Position numbers and translations under genes: made by a program. From contig UQLN01000001.1 of NCBI GenBank assembly GCA_900541965.1, forward strand, positions 62,001-126,000: a DNA stretch of 64,000 nt, read 5' to 3'. Positions 9,350-17,907 of the stretch are shown one piece after another (position 1 is the first letter of the stretch; every line of letters begins with the position of its first letter). Source of the stretch: an uncultured Parabacteroides sp. Lineage in GTDB: Bacteria; Bacteroidota; Bacteroidia; Bacteroidales; Tannerellaceae. The notes under the pieces were generated by a model. That model was not told where the DNA came from. It made no database searches and saw nothing but the letters and a program-made list of their open reading frames with translations.

Positions 9350-11455
9350 TCAATCCTCCTCTATAACCTCACAGGGATATACCAGGACAAAACGGGCTCC
9401 ACCCACATAGTCCGGATCTACAAAAACGGTTCCTCCTAAACGTTCTGCTATAATACTACAAATAGAAAGCCCCAATCCGGCACCTGGCTTATAATCATCT
9501 AATTTTTCAAAACGCTTAAACACATCCTTTTGTTTCTCAAGAGGAATGCCACATCCGGTATCAGTTACGGCTATACGTACTTTATTATCCTCCGGCTCTA
9601 ACCGATAAGACAGGTTAATCTCCCCTTGCTGAGTAAATTTTGCAGCATTCGTTAATAAATTAGTCAACTGCTGCTGCAAACGCAATGTGTCCGTAGATAT
9701 TATTACATTTTCCGAAGACGGAGTAAATGTCAACTTCACACTCCCAGACACGCGGTGACGAACACTGTCCAATGCCATCTGGCAACATTCTTTCAATTGA
9801 TATTTTTTTATATTAAAAGTCATATCACCGGCCTCTATACGCGACAAATCCAATACATCATTCAACAAGTTTAACAACAAGTCCGTATTATTCTTAATAA
9901 TATGAATATATCCCTCCCGTTCTTCCGCATCAACAGAAGGTTCCACCAACAAACCGGAAAAACCCACGATAGCATTCAAAGGGGTCCGTATCTCGTGGCT
10001 CATATTGGCAAGAAAAGCACTTTTCATAAGACTGGCATTTTCTGCACTCTTTTTCTCTTTTAATAAATTACTTTCGGATTCAAGCAGGGCATCCTTTTCA
10101 TGTAATAACTCATTCTTCAATTGACGGGTACGTTTATAATACTTGAACAATACATAAAAGACAACCAATAACACCAAAGAAAGCGAAACTGAAAAAACAA
10201 GTTGTTTTTTCTGATGTCCCATCCGTTGATTACTCAGCAGCAATTCATGTTCCTTCTTTTCTTTTTCGCGTAGCTCATGAAAAGCACGTAATTGATTGAT
10301 TTGCCGAAAAAATGTTTCATTATTTTCTTGCAACGCTATATCATACAATTCATCACACAAGACTAATGCTTCCTTATATCGTCCCAGATAATTTAATATA
10401 TCAGCTTTCATTTTCAGGTCTTCAGGCAAACGTTCTGTTTTCAAGACCTCATCCAAATAATGGAGTGCCAACGTGTGATTTCCTATCTGTTCATAATAAC
10501 GCGCTTTAACTGCCAGATAGGTATTAAGTGCATAATCTCCTTCTACCAATATATTTCCATTATATTTAGCAGCCATGTCCAACGCTTCTTTAGCCTTATC
10601 CATTTTATTTTCCTTTAAATACAAGCTCGTATAAAAACTATACAACAACCAATACTCCCGTTCGACAAGGCAAACATCACCAACCTTTTCATTCAACTTT
10701 GCCTGTTCATCTATAAAAAATTTATAGCGCTGTAATATTTTCTCCGCCCATTCAAATTGTGTTGTACGAACTGCACTTTCTGCCTGATAAGAAGCGAGCC
10801 GTATCAAAGAATAATCTTTCTTTCCGATACTCAATATCTGTTTCAATGCATCATCAAACGCTTCAATCGCCTCATCGTCATGTCGTATTCGTTGGTAAAT
10901 CAAACCTAAGGTTTCCGTACAGCGTGCCACACCATACGGAGATTGGTGCTTTTCAACTAACCGGTACAGTTTAGTCGCTTCATCCAATGCCATCTCATAA
11001 TTCTTATCCCACAATAAGGATTGTGCCAAAAGACTTTTCGCTTCATAAAAAACATCCGGATATTCTTTCTGTATCAAAATCAACGAATCTATTTTTCCTA
11101 TCCAATAGATCATACTATCACGGCCACCGCTCAAATTATAATAATGCTCAACCAAACCTCCTAACGATGCATAAATCGCTTCTATTGAATCTATCTGTAA
11201 TGCTATATTTAATTGTTGTTTTAAAAAGTCAAGACGTATTGGCGACTCCTGCGATAAATCAGACAGCAAAGACAAAATAGAAATCTTTTGTTTCGGATCT
11301 GCAGACTGGGATAACACTTGCTGCAAACTATCCATTTCATGCATATTTTTTTGCGATAATACAGCCGGTACATCTGAGGCAAATAAACATACCCCCAAAA
11401 GAATTACCAGAATCCTTTTGCAACTTCTTGTTTGTATATCATCTTTCCTATCCAT
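9350..11455 (-). CDS. TPR-containing sensor histidine kinase (second of a tandem pair)
   Basis: The protein has a signal segment (LVILLGVCLFA), about 350 periplasmic residues of TPR-like helical repeats, one transmembrane helix near residues 405-425 (LVFSVSLSLVLLVVFYVLF), a coiled coil, then HisKA and HATPase domains. The phospho-acceptor H-box is MSHEIRTPLNAIVGFS, the N-box LLTNAAKFT, G1 VTDTGCGIP and G2 GAGLGLSIC. There is no receiver domain. The longest frame begins with TTG at 11476, overlapping the upstream stop; ATG at 11455 (MDRKDDIQ) is the likelier start. It is a paralogue of the gene directly upstream. The ligand is unknown, and no response regulator is adjacent on this strand. Confidence 0.88.
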   Translation of the reverse strand: MDRKDDIQTRSCKRILVILLGVCLFASDVPAVLSQKNMHEMDSLQQVLSQSADPKQKISILSLLSDLSQESPIRLDFLKQQLNIALQIDSIEAIYASLGGLVEHYYNLSGGRDSMIYWIGKIDSLILIQKEYPDVFYEAKSLLAQSLLWDKNYEMALDEATKLYRLVEKHQSPYGVARCTETLGLIYQRIRHDDEAIEAFDDALKQILSIGKKDYSLIRLASYQAESAVRTTQFEWAEKILQRYKFFIDEQAKLNEKVGDVCLVEREYWLLYSFYTSLYLKENKMDKAKEALDMAAKYNGNILVEGDYALNTYLAVKARYYEQIGNHTLALHYLDEVLKTERLPEDLKMKADILNYLGRYKEALVLCDELYDIALQENNETFFRQINQLRAFHELREKEKKEHELLLSNQRMGHQKKQLVFSVSLSLVLLVVFYVLFKYYKRTRQLKNELLHEKDALLESESNLLKEKKSAENASLMKSAFLANMSHEIRTPLNAIVGFSGLLVEPSVDAEEREGYIHIIKNNTDLLLNLLNDVLDLSRIEAGDMTFNIKKYQLKECCQMALDSVRHRVSGSVKLTFTPSSENVIISTDTLRLQQQLTNLLTNAAKFTQQGEINLSYRLEPEDNKVRIAVTDTGCGIPLEKQKDVFKRFEKLDDYKPGAGLGLSICSIIAERLGGTVFVDPDYVGGARFVLVYPCEVIEED

Positions 11456-11472
11456 AACCGGGCATTTTTCAA

Positions 11473-13572
11473 TCAAGGCTTCTTTGTTATCTCACTATTC
11501 ATCGGATGAATGAAAACAAAACGGGCACCATTTTCGTAGGAAGAATCGATGAATAGCCTCCCACCCAAACGGTCTGCAATAATACGGCAAATGGGTAATC
11601 CTAATCCTGTCCCCTGGGCAAACTCATCCAATTTTTCAAAACGCTCGAAAATACTGTTCTGTTTATTAAGCGGAATGCCACATCCGGTATCCGTAACAGC
11701 CAAACATACTTCCTGTTTTTCATTATCGATTTCAAAAGAGAGCACAATTTCTCCTTCTTTTGTAAACTTGGCTGCATTAATCAATAAATTCACCAATAAT
11801 TGCTGAACCCGGTACGGATCTGTATTCAAGACAAAAGAATCGGATGCCGGAACAAAAGAAAGATGTACACCCGGGGCAAGCCGATGCTCCATCCCGCTCA
11901 TGGATTTCCGACAACAATCCAACAAATCAACCGGCTGAATATTAAAAATAATATTTCCGGCCTCCAGACGGGACAAGTCAAGTACATCGTTTATCAAATT
12001 CATCAACAATTCCGAATTTGTATTGATTGTAGAAGCAAAACCTTTCTTCTCCTCTTCTTTATAATCTTTATCCGTCAACAATTCTGAAAAACCAACTATC
12101 ACATTCAAAGGTGTTCGTACCTCATGGCTGATATTGGAAATAAATGCGGTTTTCATTTGATTGGCAAGAATTGCTTCTTCTTTCATCTTCCACAATTGCC
12201 GCTCAGATTCCACCAATGATTTTTTTTCAACCAACAATTCATTCTTCAGTTTCCGGGTACGCAAAAAATATACACATAAACGATATAACAGAGTGAGCAG
12301 TACAATCAATATTATAACTGAAAGGACCAATAAACGCTGCCTGACAATAACCCGTTCATTTTGAACTTTCAGAATCCGGTCTTGTTTCTCCTGGTCGTTT
12401 AAGTCATTCAATTCGTTAATCTGGGCAATCTGCCGGGTAAATGCTTCTTCATTTATCTTATTTGTTTCTTCCAACAACTCTTTATATACAGGAATCGCTT
12501 CCCTGTCTTTTCCATAAAGACGCAATATACTGACCTTCAAAGAGAGTGCATTCAAATCACGCTTCAAAACAAGAGCCCGATCCACATAAATAAGAGCTTG
12601 GTAATAGTTTCCTGTTTTCTGGTAATAGGAAGCCTGCATCATGTAATAAATATACCGGACAAATTCTGTACTTTTCTCGCTTATATAGCTGGATGCTCTA
12701 TCCTTATAAACACGAGCCTCTTCTATTTTATCTTCCAACATGCACAAATCCGCATAATAAGAATTTATGATTATTCGATGCTCATCAACAGAATAATTCA
12801 GTCCTGTGGTCTTACATTCTTTTTCTATCTTATTAAGTAAACTATCATACCGTTCAAATAATAGAATTGCCTTTTCATATTTCAACAAAGGAAGACAAGA
12901 CATTATCATTTCCGGATAAAAGTCCAACTTTAGTAATATGAACTCGTCCTCCTCCTGTTGTTCAAGCCACCTTAAACATTTTTCAAAAACAATTAAGGCT
13001 TCTTCATTTCTGTTGATTTTCTGGTAAACAAGGGCCAATGCATAATTCACCCACATCAGGCCTTCCTCATGATTTTCTTTTTCAGCCAAATCCTGTAGCT
13101 TAAGAGCCTCGTTCATTGCCACCTCATAATTATTGTCCCACAAATAATCCTGGATAATCAAACTTTTAGCAATAAATAAAGCGTTCGGATATTCCTGCCT
13201 TGCAAGTGCCAAAGTTGTTATTTTATCAGCCCAAAATGAAAGACTATCACTCTTATCTTCATAATAGTAATACAAACAGAGACGCACCATGGCATCATAC
13301 ATGATATTCACAGAATCAATTTCCTGTGCAACAGCAACTATATCTTTCAGATAAACAACTTCTTCCGGCCGATGCCAACATAAATCAGCCAAATCTTTCA
13401 ATACCGGAATCTTTGTTTGAGGTGTTGATAATTGAGGTAATATTGCCAATAAACTGTCAGAGCGCACCATACCAATAGAATCTCTGGCTGATAAGTAGCC
13501 CGACGACATTAGGATACATACCAACACAATACTTCTAAAGGAATAATAAACAAACGCGTGCTTAACGTTCAT
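11473..13572 (-). CDS. TPR-containing sensor histidine kinase (first of a tandem pair)
   Basis: This 699-residue protein has the same plan as its downstream paralogue: N-terminal signal (VLVCILMSSGYLSA), TPR-like periplasmic repeats, a TM helix near residues 415-437 (LLVLSVIILIVLLTLLYRLCVYF), HisKA (ISHEVRTPLNVIVGFSELL) and HATPase (NAAKFTKEGE, DTGCGIPLNKQ, GTGLGLPICRII). All catalytic motifs are intact. The two genes abut or overlap, which suggests a recent tandem duplication and co-expression. The first gene of the divergent cluster at 13868 is 295 bp away, and its LuxR-type regulator (14562) is the only regulator nearby. Confidence 0.88.
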   Translation of the reverse strand: MNVKHAFVYYSFRSIVLVCILMSSGYLSARDSIGMVRSDSLLAILPQLSTPQTKIPVLKDLADLCWHRPEEVVYLKDIVAVAQEIDSVNIMYDAMVRLCLYYYYEDKSDSLSFWADKITTLALARQEYPNALFIAKSLIIQDYLWDNNYEVAMNEALKLQDLAEKENHEEGLMWVNYALALVYQKINRNEEALIVFEKCLRWLEQQEEDEFILLKLDFYPEMIMSCLPLLKYEKAILLFERYDSLLNKIEKECKTTGLNYSVDEHRIIINSYYADLCMLEDKIEEARVYKDRASSYISEKSTEFVRYIYYMMQASYYQKTGNYYQALIYVDRALVLKRDLNALSLKVSILRLYGKDREAIPVYKELLEETNKINEEAFTRQIAQINELNDLNDQEKQDRILKVQNERVIVRQRLLVLSVIILIVLLTLLYRLCVYFLRTRKLKNELLVEKKSLVESERQLWKMKEEAILANQMKTAFISNISHEVRTPLNVIVGFSELLTDKDYKEEEKKGFASTINTNSELLMNLINDVLDLSRLEAGNIIFNIQPVDLLDCCRKSMSGMEHRLAPGVHLSFVPASDSFVLNTDPYRVQQLLVNLLINAAKFTKEGEIVLSFEIDNEKQEVCLAVTDTGCGIPLNKQNSIFERFEKLDEFAQGTGLGLPICRIIADRLGGRLFIDSSYENGARFVFIHPMNSEITKKP

Positions 13573-13809
13573 AGGTGCATTTTAACAGCGGCAAAATTAC
13601 AATAAATTATTTAAATCGAACTTATCTACCCTAAATGAGTTTACATTTAAAACCATTAAAAATCAAAACATATGGCAACGACATCATCCTAACTTTCCCC
13701 AAAAGGGAAATATCTTCTTTTTTCAAAAACTGGTCTGTCAAAATATCACATTTTTCTTACCACTACCTACTTATTGCTATCATTTCATTTATTATCCCCA
13801 CAAATAGGT

Positions 13810-13841
13810 ATTGCCTGCCCTTTTAACGCCCCATACCTTTG
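13810..13841 (+). promoter_or_regulatory. Promoter of the hemerythrin/LuxR genes
   Basis: ATTG at 13810-13813, a 20-bp spacer and a perfect TACCTTTG at 13834-13841. The expected start near 13848 leaves about 20 nt before the ATG at 13868. The upstream part of the 295-bp gap shows nothing else recognisable. Confidence 0.65.
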
Positions 13842-13867
13842 CGTCAATTAAAATTATAACATAATTC

Positions 13868-14554
13868 ATGAAAAACAGACAATACAGGGAAACGGATAAA
13901 ATGGGCGACCTGATCTGCGAAAACTATGCAATGGTTTTAGTGATGAGCCGCTTTGGAATCGATTTAGGATTTGGAGAAAAAAACATCGGGGATGTTTGCC
14001 GCCAGAACGGTATCGATCCACAAACGTTCCTGACGGTTGTAAATTTCTTGATAAAAGGAGAAAATACAACTGGACCAAAGAAAGATATATCCATTATCTC
14101 ATTAATAACTTATCTGCATAACGCACACGATTATTTCCTAAACTTCCGCCTCCCCCATATACGGCATAAACTGACAGATGCAATCGCGAACTGTCCCAAA
14201 GATGTAGCTTATGTCATTCGACAATTCTTTGACGAATATGCAGAAGAAGTGCGCAAACACATGTCATATGAAGAAAAAACCGTATTCCCATATGTACAAA
14301 ACTTATTGAAAGGAGAAAAAGACCCCAGATACAATATATCCATCTTCCGTAAGCGGCACGACCAGATAGAAATGAAAATCACGGAATTAAAAAACTTATT
14401 GCTTAAATATTACCCGGGACCGGATAGTAACCTGCTAAACAGTGTTCTCTTTGATATTTTCGCAACCGAACAAGACCTTGCTTCTCATAACCAGGTAGAA
14501 GACTATCTTTTTGTTCCTGCCATTTTAGCAATAGAAAAAACATATAATAAATAA
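13868..14554 (+). CDS. Hemerythrin-domain protein of the RIC/ScdA/YtfE type
   Basis: This 228-residue protein begins with a ScdA/DUF542-like domain (about residues 9-65) and continues with a four-helix hemerythrin-like domain. Candidate di-iron ligands are His84/His87 (YLHNAHDYF), His131 and Glu135 (KHMSYEE), His164 (RKRHDQIE), His207 and Glu211 (SHNQVED). The RIC family repairs iron-sulfur centres after nitrosative or oxidative damage. The usual Cys of the ScdA N-domain (CCxG) is absent here; the only cysteines nearby are Cys17 and Cys44. The LuxR-type gene follows after 7 bp and is probably co-transcribed. Confidence 0.82.
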   Translation: MKNRQYRETDKMGDLICENYAMVLVMSRFGIDLGFGEKNIGDVCRQNGIDPQTFLTVVNFLIKGENTTGPKKDISIISLITYLHNAHDYFLNFRLPHIRHKLTDAIANCPKDVAYVIRQFFDEYAEEVRKHMSYEEKTVFPYVQNLLKGEKDPRYNISIFRKRHDQIEMKITELKNLLLKYYPGPDSNLLNSVLFDIFATEQDLASHNQVEDYLFVPAILAIEKTYNK

Positions 14555-14561
14555 TGCAGCA

Positions 14562-15170
14562 ATGTCCACGAATATTAAAATCACGATTGCCGAACCCTCC
14601 CTTATCATCCGCTGTGGGCTGGAAGCACTCCTTAAACGGCTGCCAGGTTTCCACATACAAATCTCGGAAGTAGCCATAAAGGAAAACCTCGCAGAGAGTC
14701 TGTGTATTTATAAACCGGATATACTGGTCATTAATCCTTCCATACCCGGAGCTTTTAACCTGCATACACTGAAAGAAAGTTGCAGCTGTCCTAATATGAA
14801 ATGTTTTGCCCTCTTATATACAATTACAGACCCTATACTTCTCCGTCCCTATGATGACCTAATATCCGTATACGACAGCATTGATGAAGTAAAACATAAA
14901 CTGGAACGGCTCAATGCCGATGAAGTTCCGGAAATTGAAAAAGGAGAAGATGATTCGCAAACTCTCAGCAGCAGGGAGAAAGAAATAGTCATATGTGTTG
15001 TAAAGGGTATGACGAACCGGGAAATTGCAGACCACCTTTACCTGTCGACTCATACGGTAATTACCCACCGCCGTAATATTGCCCGGAAACTACAGGTTCA
15101 CAGTGCCAGCGGCTTGACTGTATACGCCATTGTAAATAAATTAATCGAACTGAAAGACCTGGATAATTAA
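14562..15170 (+). CDS. LuxR/NarL-type transcription factor with degenerate receiver
   Basis: This 202-residue protein has a response-regulator-like N-terminal domain and a C-terminal LuxR HTH (about residues 134-195: LSSREKEIVICVVKGMTNREIADHLYLS...HRRNIARKLQVHS). The receiver is atypical. The phospho-acceptor position (KPDILVINPSIPG) holds Asn58 instead of Asp, and the acidic pocket after beta-1 is Glu11-Pro12 instead of Asp-Asp. Phosphorylation as in NarL is therefore unlikely. It is co-directional with the hemerythrin-like gene 7 bp upstream, so it may regulate stress or redox genes by another input. The HTH assignment is firm; the regulon is unknown. Confidence 0.87.
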   Translation: MSTNIKITIAEPSLIIRCGLEALLKRLPGFHIQISEVAIKENLAESLCIYKPDILVINPSIPGAFNLHTLKESCSCPNMKCFALLYTITDPILLRPYDDLISVYDSIDEVKHKLERLNADEVPEIEKGEDDSQTLSSREKEIVICVVKGMTNREIADHLYLSTHTVITHRRNIARKLQVHSASGLTVYAIVNKLIELKDLDN

Positions 15171-15188
15171 TAATAAAAAACTTCTGTC

Positions 15189-15196
15189 TATCTTTG
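15189..15196 (+). promoter_or_regulatory. -7 box of a probable promoter for the CPBP gene
   Basis: TATCTTTG matches the Bacteroidota -7 consensus TAnnTTTG exactly, 25 bp before the CPBP ATG. No convincing TTTG -33 box lies at the expected distance. Confidence 0.4.
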
Positions 15197-15221
15197 ACCC
15201 TTGTTTTTTATATTGATATGT

Positions 15222-16142
15222 ATGCAGATAAAAGGTATATACGCCGGAAAACCGGCATTATTTCAGTTAATGGTCTTACTGCTGTTTATTCTGGCAGGAA
15301 GTATTATTTCTTCTTTCATTTCATTGGGGCTATTCTATGCTTTCCATGGAGCATCTGTTAATCTGAACGAATCCCCCAATATGATGCGGATCGTCCAGTT
15401 TCTGTCCGCTATCGGAACTTTCCTTTTCCCGGCGGTAGGTATTGCCTATACGTGCAGCCATAATCCGTCAGAATACCTTTCCATCCGAAAAATACCCAAA
15501 GGAAATATTTTGCTACTGACTTTTGTTTGTGTATTCCTTCTATCACCAACCATCAGCCTGACAGGACTTCTGAATAAACAAATGGTATTACCTGATTTTC
15601 TGGCACCTGTGGAACAATGGATGATAGAACAGGAAGCCCTTGCCGAAAAACTGACACTTACTTTAATTTCCGATAACCGGTTGCCTATAGTTCTTTTTAA
15701 TTTGCTTGTGATAGCAGTAACGGCAGGTATTACAGAAGAATTTCTTTTCAGAGGAGCTTTACAGCGAATCATTGAAGGTTGGACAAAGAATCACCATATT
15801 GTCATCTGGAGCGCAGCATTCCTTTTCAGTGCTTTTCATTTACAGTTTTTCGGATTCCTGCCACGTATGTTGTTAGGCGCTTATTTCGGTTATTTGCTTT
15901 ATTGGAGCCGGAATATATGGATACCTGTATTCGCCCATTTTGTAAACAACGCATTTGCAGTAATAGGTATGTCCGATGAAAAACTCAGAAGTAGTGAGTT
16001 TGTCACCGGAGATATTTCTTCACAGCACTTACTGCCCTACTCGATTGCAGCAGTAATTACCTTAATCCTACTCTATTTTTGTACAAAAAAAATAAAAGAA
16101 GAGCTGGCTTCGCCGGCGAAGCAGTTGACAGTTGACAAGTGA
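15222..16142 (+). CDS. CPBP-family intramembrane glutamic endopeptidase
   Basis: This is a polytopic membrane protein of 306 residues with the CPBP/Abi (CAAX protease and bacteriocin-processing) motifs: EEFLFRG (EExxxR), a downstream FxxxH helix (FSAFHLQFFGFLPRMLLGAYFGYL) and a final HFVNNA. About eight hydrophobic helices are visible. The longest frame starts with TTG at 15201, but the ATG at 15222 is preferred and fits the -7 box at 15189. The last residues (AKQLTVDK) are encoded by the start of an intergenic inverted repeat, so the C-terminus may have been changed by repeat insertion. Substrate unknown. Confidence 0.88.
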   Translation: MQIKGIYAGKPALFQLMVLLLFILAGSIISSFISLGLFYAFHGASVNLNESPNMMRIVQFLSAIGTFLFPAVGIAYTCSHNPSEYLSIRKIPKGNILLLTFVCVFLLSPTISLTGLLNKQMVLPDFLAPVEQWMIEQEALAEKLTLTLISDNRLPIVLFNLLVIAVTAGITEEFLFRGALQRIIEGWTKNHHIVIWSAAFLFSAFHLQFFGFLPRMLLGAYFGYLLYWSRNIWIPVFAHFVNNAFAVIGMSDEKLRSSEFVTGDISSQHLLPYSIAAVITLILLYFCTKKIKEELASPAKQLTVDK

Positions 16143-16244
16143 CAGTTGACAGTTATTTTCGGCTTTCAGCCGATTAGTATATCGGGCGCGAAGCTTAACT
16201 GTCAACTGTCACTTGTCAACTGTCACTTGTCAACTGTCAACTAT
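16120..16244. repeat. Long inverted repeat built of GTTGACA-type heptads
   Basis: The left arm starting near 16122 (TTGACAGTTGACAAGTGACA and onward) and the right arm at about 16196-16243 (AACTGTCAACTGTCACTTGT and onward) are reverse complements over about 29 bases, separated by about 45 bases. Each arm is itself made of degenerate 7-base direct repeats. The element sits between converging genes, and the stop codons of both the CPBP gene (16140-16142) and phoU (16237-16239) lie inside its arms. It could act as a bidirectional terminator. Related GTCAACTGTCAAC-type sequence appears before metK (29586-29610). Confidence 0.8.
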
Positions 16245-16914
16245 TTTCCGCTTTTCCCATATGTTTCATCACCTTTGCATCCAGATAGAAAATTAATTCT
16301 TCTGCAATATTTGTACAATGGTCGCCGAAACGTTCCATTTTACGGATCACACCTGCCATATATAAACCGGAAAGCGCGCTTCCGGGGTGAGTTTCTATAT
16401 ATTGGGCGATAATAGGTAATGATTTATGGTTAATATCATCAATTAAGTTGTCTTTCAGAAAAATACGGGAAGCTATTTCCGAACTTTCTTTTTCAAAGGC
16501 CTCCTGAGTCAGAGCGATCATACTCAAAAGTTCTTTCAGCATTTCTTCCACACGGGTAGTCCGTATCAATTCCGGGTCCAGAGGTTCACCTTCAGGCATA
16601 TTTCCGGCAAAACGGGCTATGCTTTCGGCAAAGTCTCCCAAGCGTTCCAGGTTTGTATTAATCTTATACATTGCCAATACAAAACGCAAATCGATTGCCA
16701 CGGGAGCATAAAGAGCGATGATGTCTTCACAATCACTATCAATCTTCAACTCAAAAGCATTCACCCGGCGTTCACGGCTCAATACTTTATAAGCAAGTTC
16801 CTTATCACCTGTCAGCATCGCCTCGCCCGCATTATACAACTGTTGGTGGACAAGGCTCCACATTTCACTGATACTATTCTTCAGCGCTACTATTTCTTGT
16901 TCTATAACTTTCAT
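16237..16914 (-). CDS. phoU: Phosphate transport regulator PhoU
   Basis: This 225-residue protein has the two three-helix-bundle PhoU repeats. Family motifs are visible: DLRFVLAMYKINTNLERLGDFAESIARFA in the first half and MAGVIRKMERFGDHCTNIAEELIFYLDA in the second, including the E/DxxxD metal-binding pattern. PhoU links the Pst transporter to phosphate signalling and limits uptake. It is the last gene of the pst cluster on this strand. Its terminal Ser codon and stop lie in the inverted repeat at 16120-16244. Confidence 0.95.
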   Translation of the reverse strand: MKVIEQEIVALKNSISEMWSLVHQQLYNAGEAMLTGDKELAYKVLSRERRVNAFELKIDSDCEDIIALYAPVAIDLRFVLAMYKINTNLERLGDFAESIARFAGNMPEGEPLDPELIRTTRVEEMLKELLSMIALTQEAFEKESSEIASRIFLKDNLIDDINHKSLPIIAQYIETHPGSALSGLYMAGVIRKMERFGDHCTNIAEELIFYLDAKVMKHMGKAENS

Positions 16915-16987
16915 ATCTGTTCTGTTTTTATTCTTTCCCTGTTTATAAAAAATATAACTCCGGATGTGATTTACTCTTATGCACCTC

Positions 16988-17740
16988 CTATCCGAAACGG
17001 CCCGTTATATAATTTTGAGTCGATTCTTTTTCCGGATTCGTAAATATTTTACGGGTATTCCCATATTCTATCAATTCTCCCAGATAAAAATAACCGGTTT
17101 TATCACTTACGCGGGCAGCCTGCTGCATATTATGTGTAACGATTACAATCGTATATTCTGTTTTCAGTTCATGGATTAAGTCCTCAATCTTTCCGGTTGA
17201 AATCGGATCGAGTGCCGAAGTCGGTTCATCCATCAACAGGACAGAAGGGGAAATAGCCAGGGCACGTGCAATACAGAGACGCTGTTGCTGGCCTCCGGAC
17301 AAAGCAAAAGCCGAATCTTTCAGTTTATCTTTTACTTCGTCCCAAAGAACTACCTGCTTCAATGTTTTCACGACTGTTTCTTCAATAAAGCTATTGTCTT
17401 TCACGCCATTCACCCGCAGACCATACGCTACATTTTCAAAAATTGTCTTTGGAAACGGGTTCGGCTTCTGGAATACCATCCCCACATTTTTACGAAGCTG
17501 GTCTACTTTCTCGCTTTTACCATAAATATCCCTTCCGTCTATCAGGATTTTTCCTTCCAGACGTGTTTCCGGGATGAGGTCGTTCATTCGGTTAAACAAA
17601 CGGAGAAATGTAGACTTGCCACAACCGGACGGGCCGATAAAGGCAACCGAGGTGTTTGCTTCTATTTCCATGGATATATTTTTCAATGCATGGAAATTTC
17701 CATAATAGAAGTCTACATTTTGAGCATCAATCTTTATCAT
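16988..17740 (-). CDS. pstB: Phosphate ABC transporter ATP-binding protein PstB
   Basis: This is a 250-residue ABC ATPase with Walker A (GPSGCGKST), the Q-loop (VFQKPNPFP, characteristic of PstB), ABC signature (LSGGQQQR), Walker B (VLLMDEPTSALDP) and H-loop (IVTHNM). It energises the PstCA permease. It is 73 bp upstream of phoU and 167 bp downstream of pstA on the same strand. Confidence 0.97.
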   Translation of the reverse strand: MIKIDAQNVDFYYGNFHALKNISMEIEANTSVAFIGPSGCGKSTFLRLFNRMNDLIPETRLEGKILIDGRDIYGKSEKVDQLRKNVGMVFQKPNPFPKTIFENVAYGLRVNGVKDNSFIEETVVKTLKQVVLWDEVKDKLKDSAFALSGGQQQRLCIARALAISPSVLLMDEPTSALDPISTGKIEDLIHELKTEYTIVIVTHNMQQAARVSDKTGYFYLGELIEYGNTRKIFTNPEKESTQNYITGRFG

Positions 17741-17907
17741 ACTGTTTATCGTTATTATCTTTATGATGTTTTTATTAGCTAATTATTATCTTTCTATGGT
17801 CGTCATCACTTATTTGCCATTTTCTATTACCTGTATACCGGTTTTATAAGCTTTATATCATAATTTCATGGCTTTTTGATGATGTTTTTATTAGGTTCCT
17901 GGATGTT

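Noticed and set aside
14403..14765. 120-residue open frame antisense to the hemerythrin and LuxR genes
   Set aside because: Two well-supported genes occupy the plus strand here. The frame shows no motif or start context.
16120..16244. Possible CRISPR-like array
   Set aside because: The direct 7-base units have no spacers of uniform length and form an inverted repeat; no cas genes are present.
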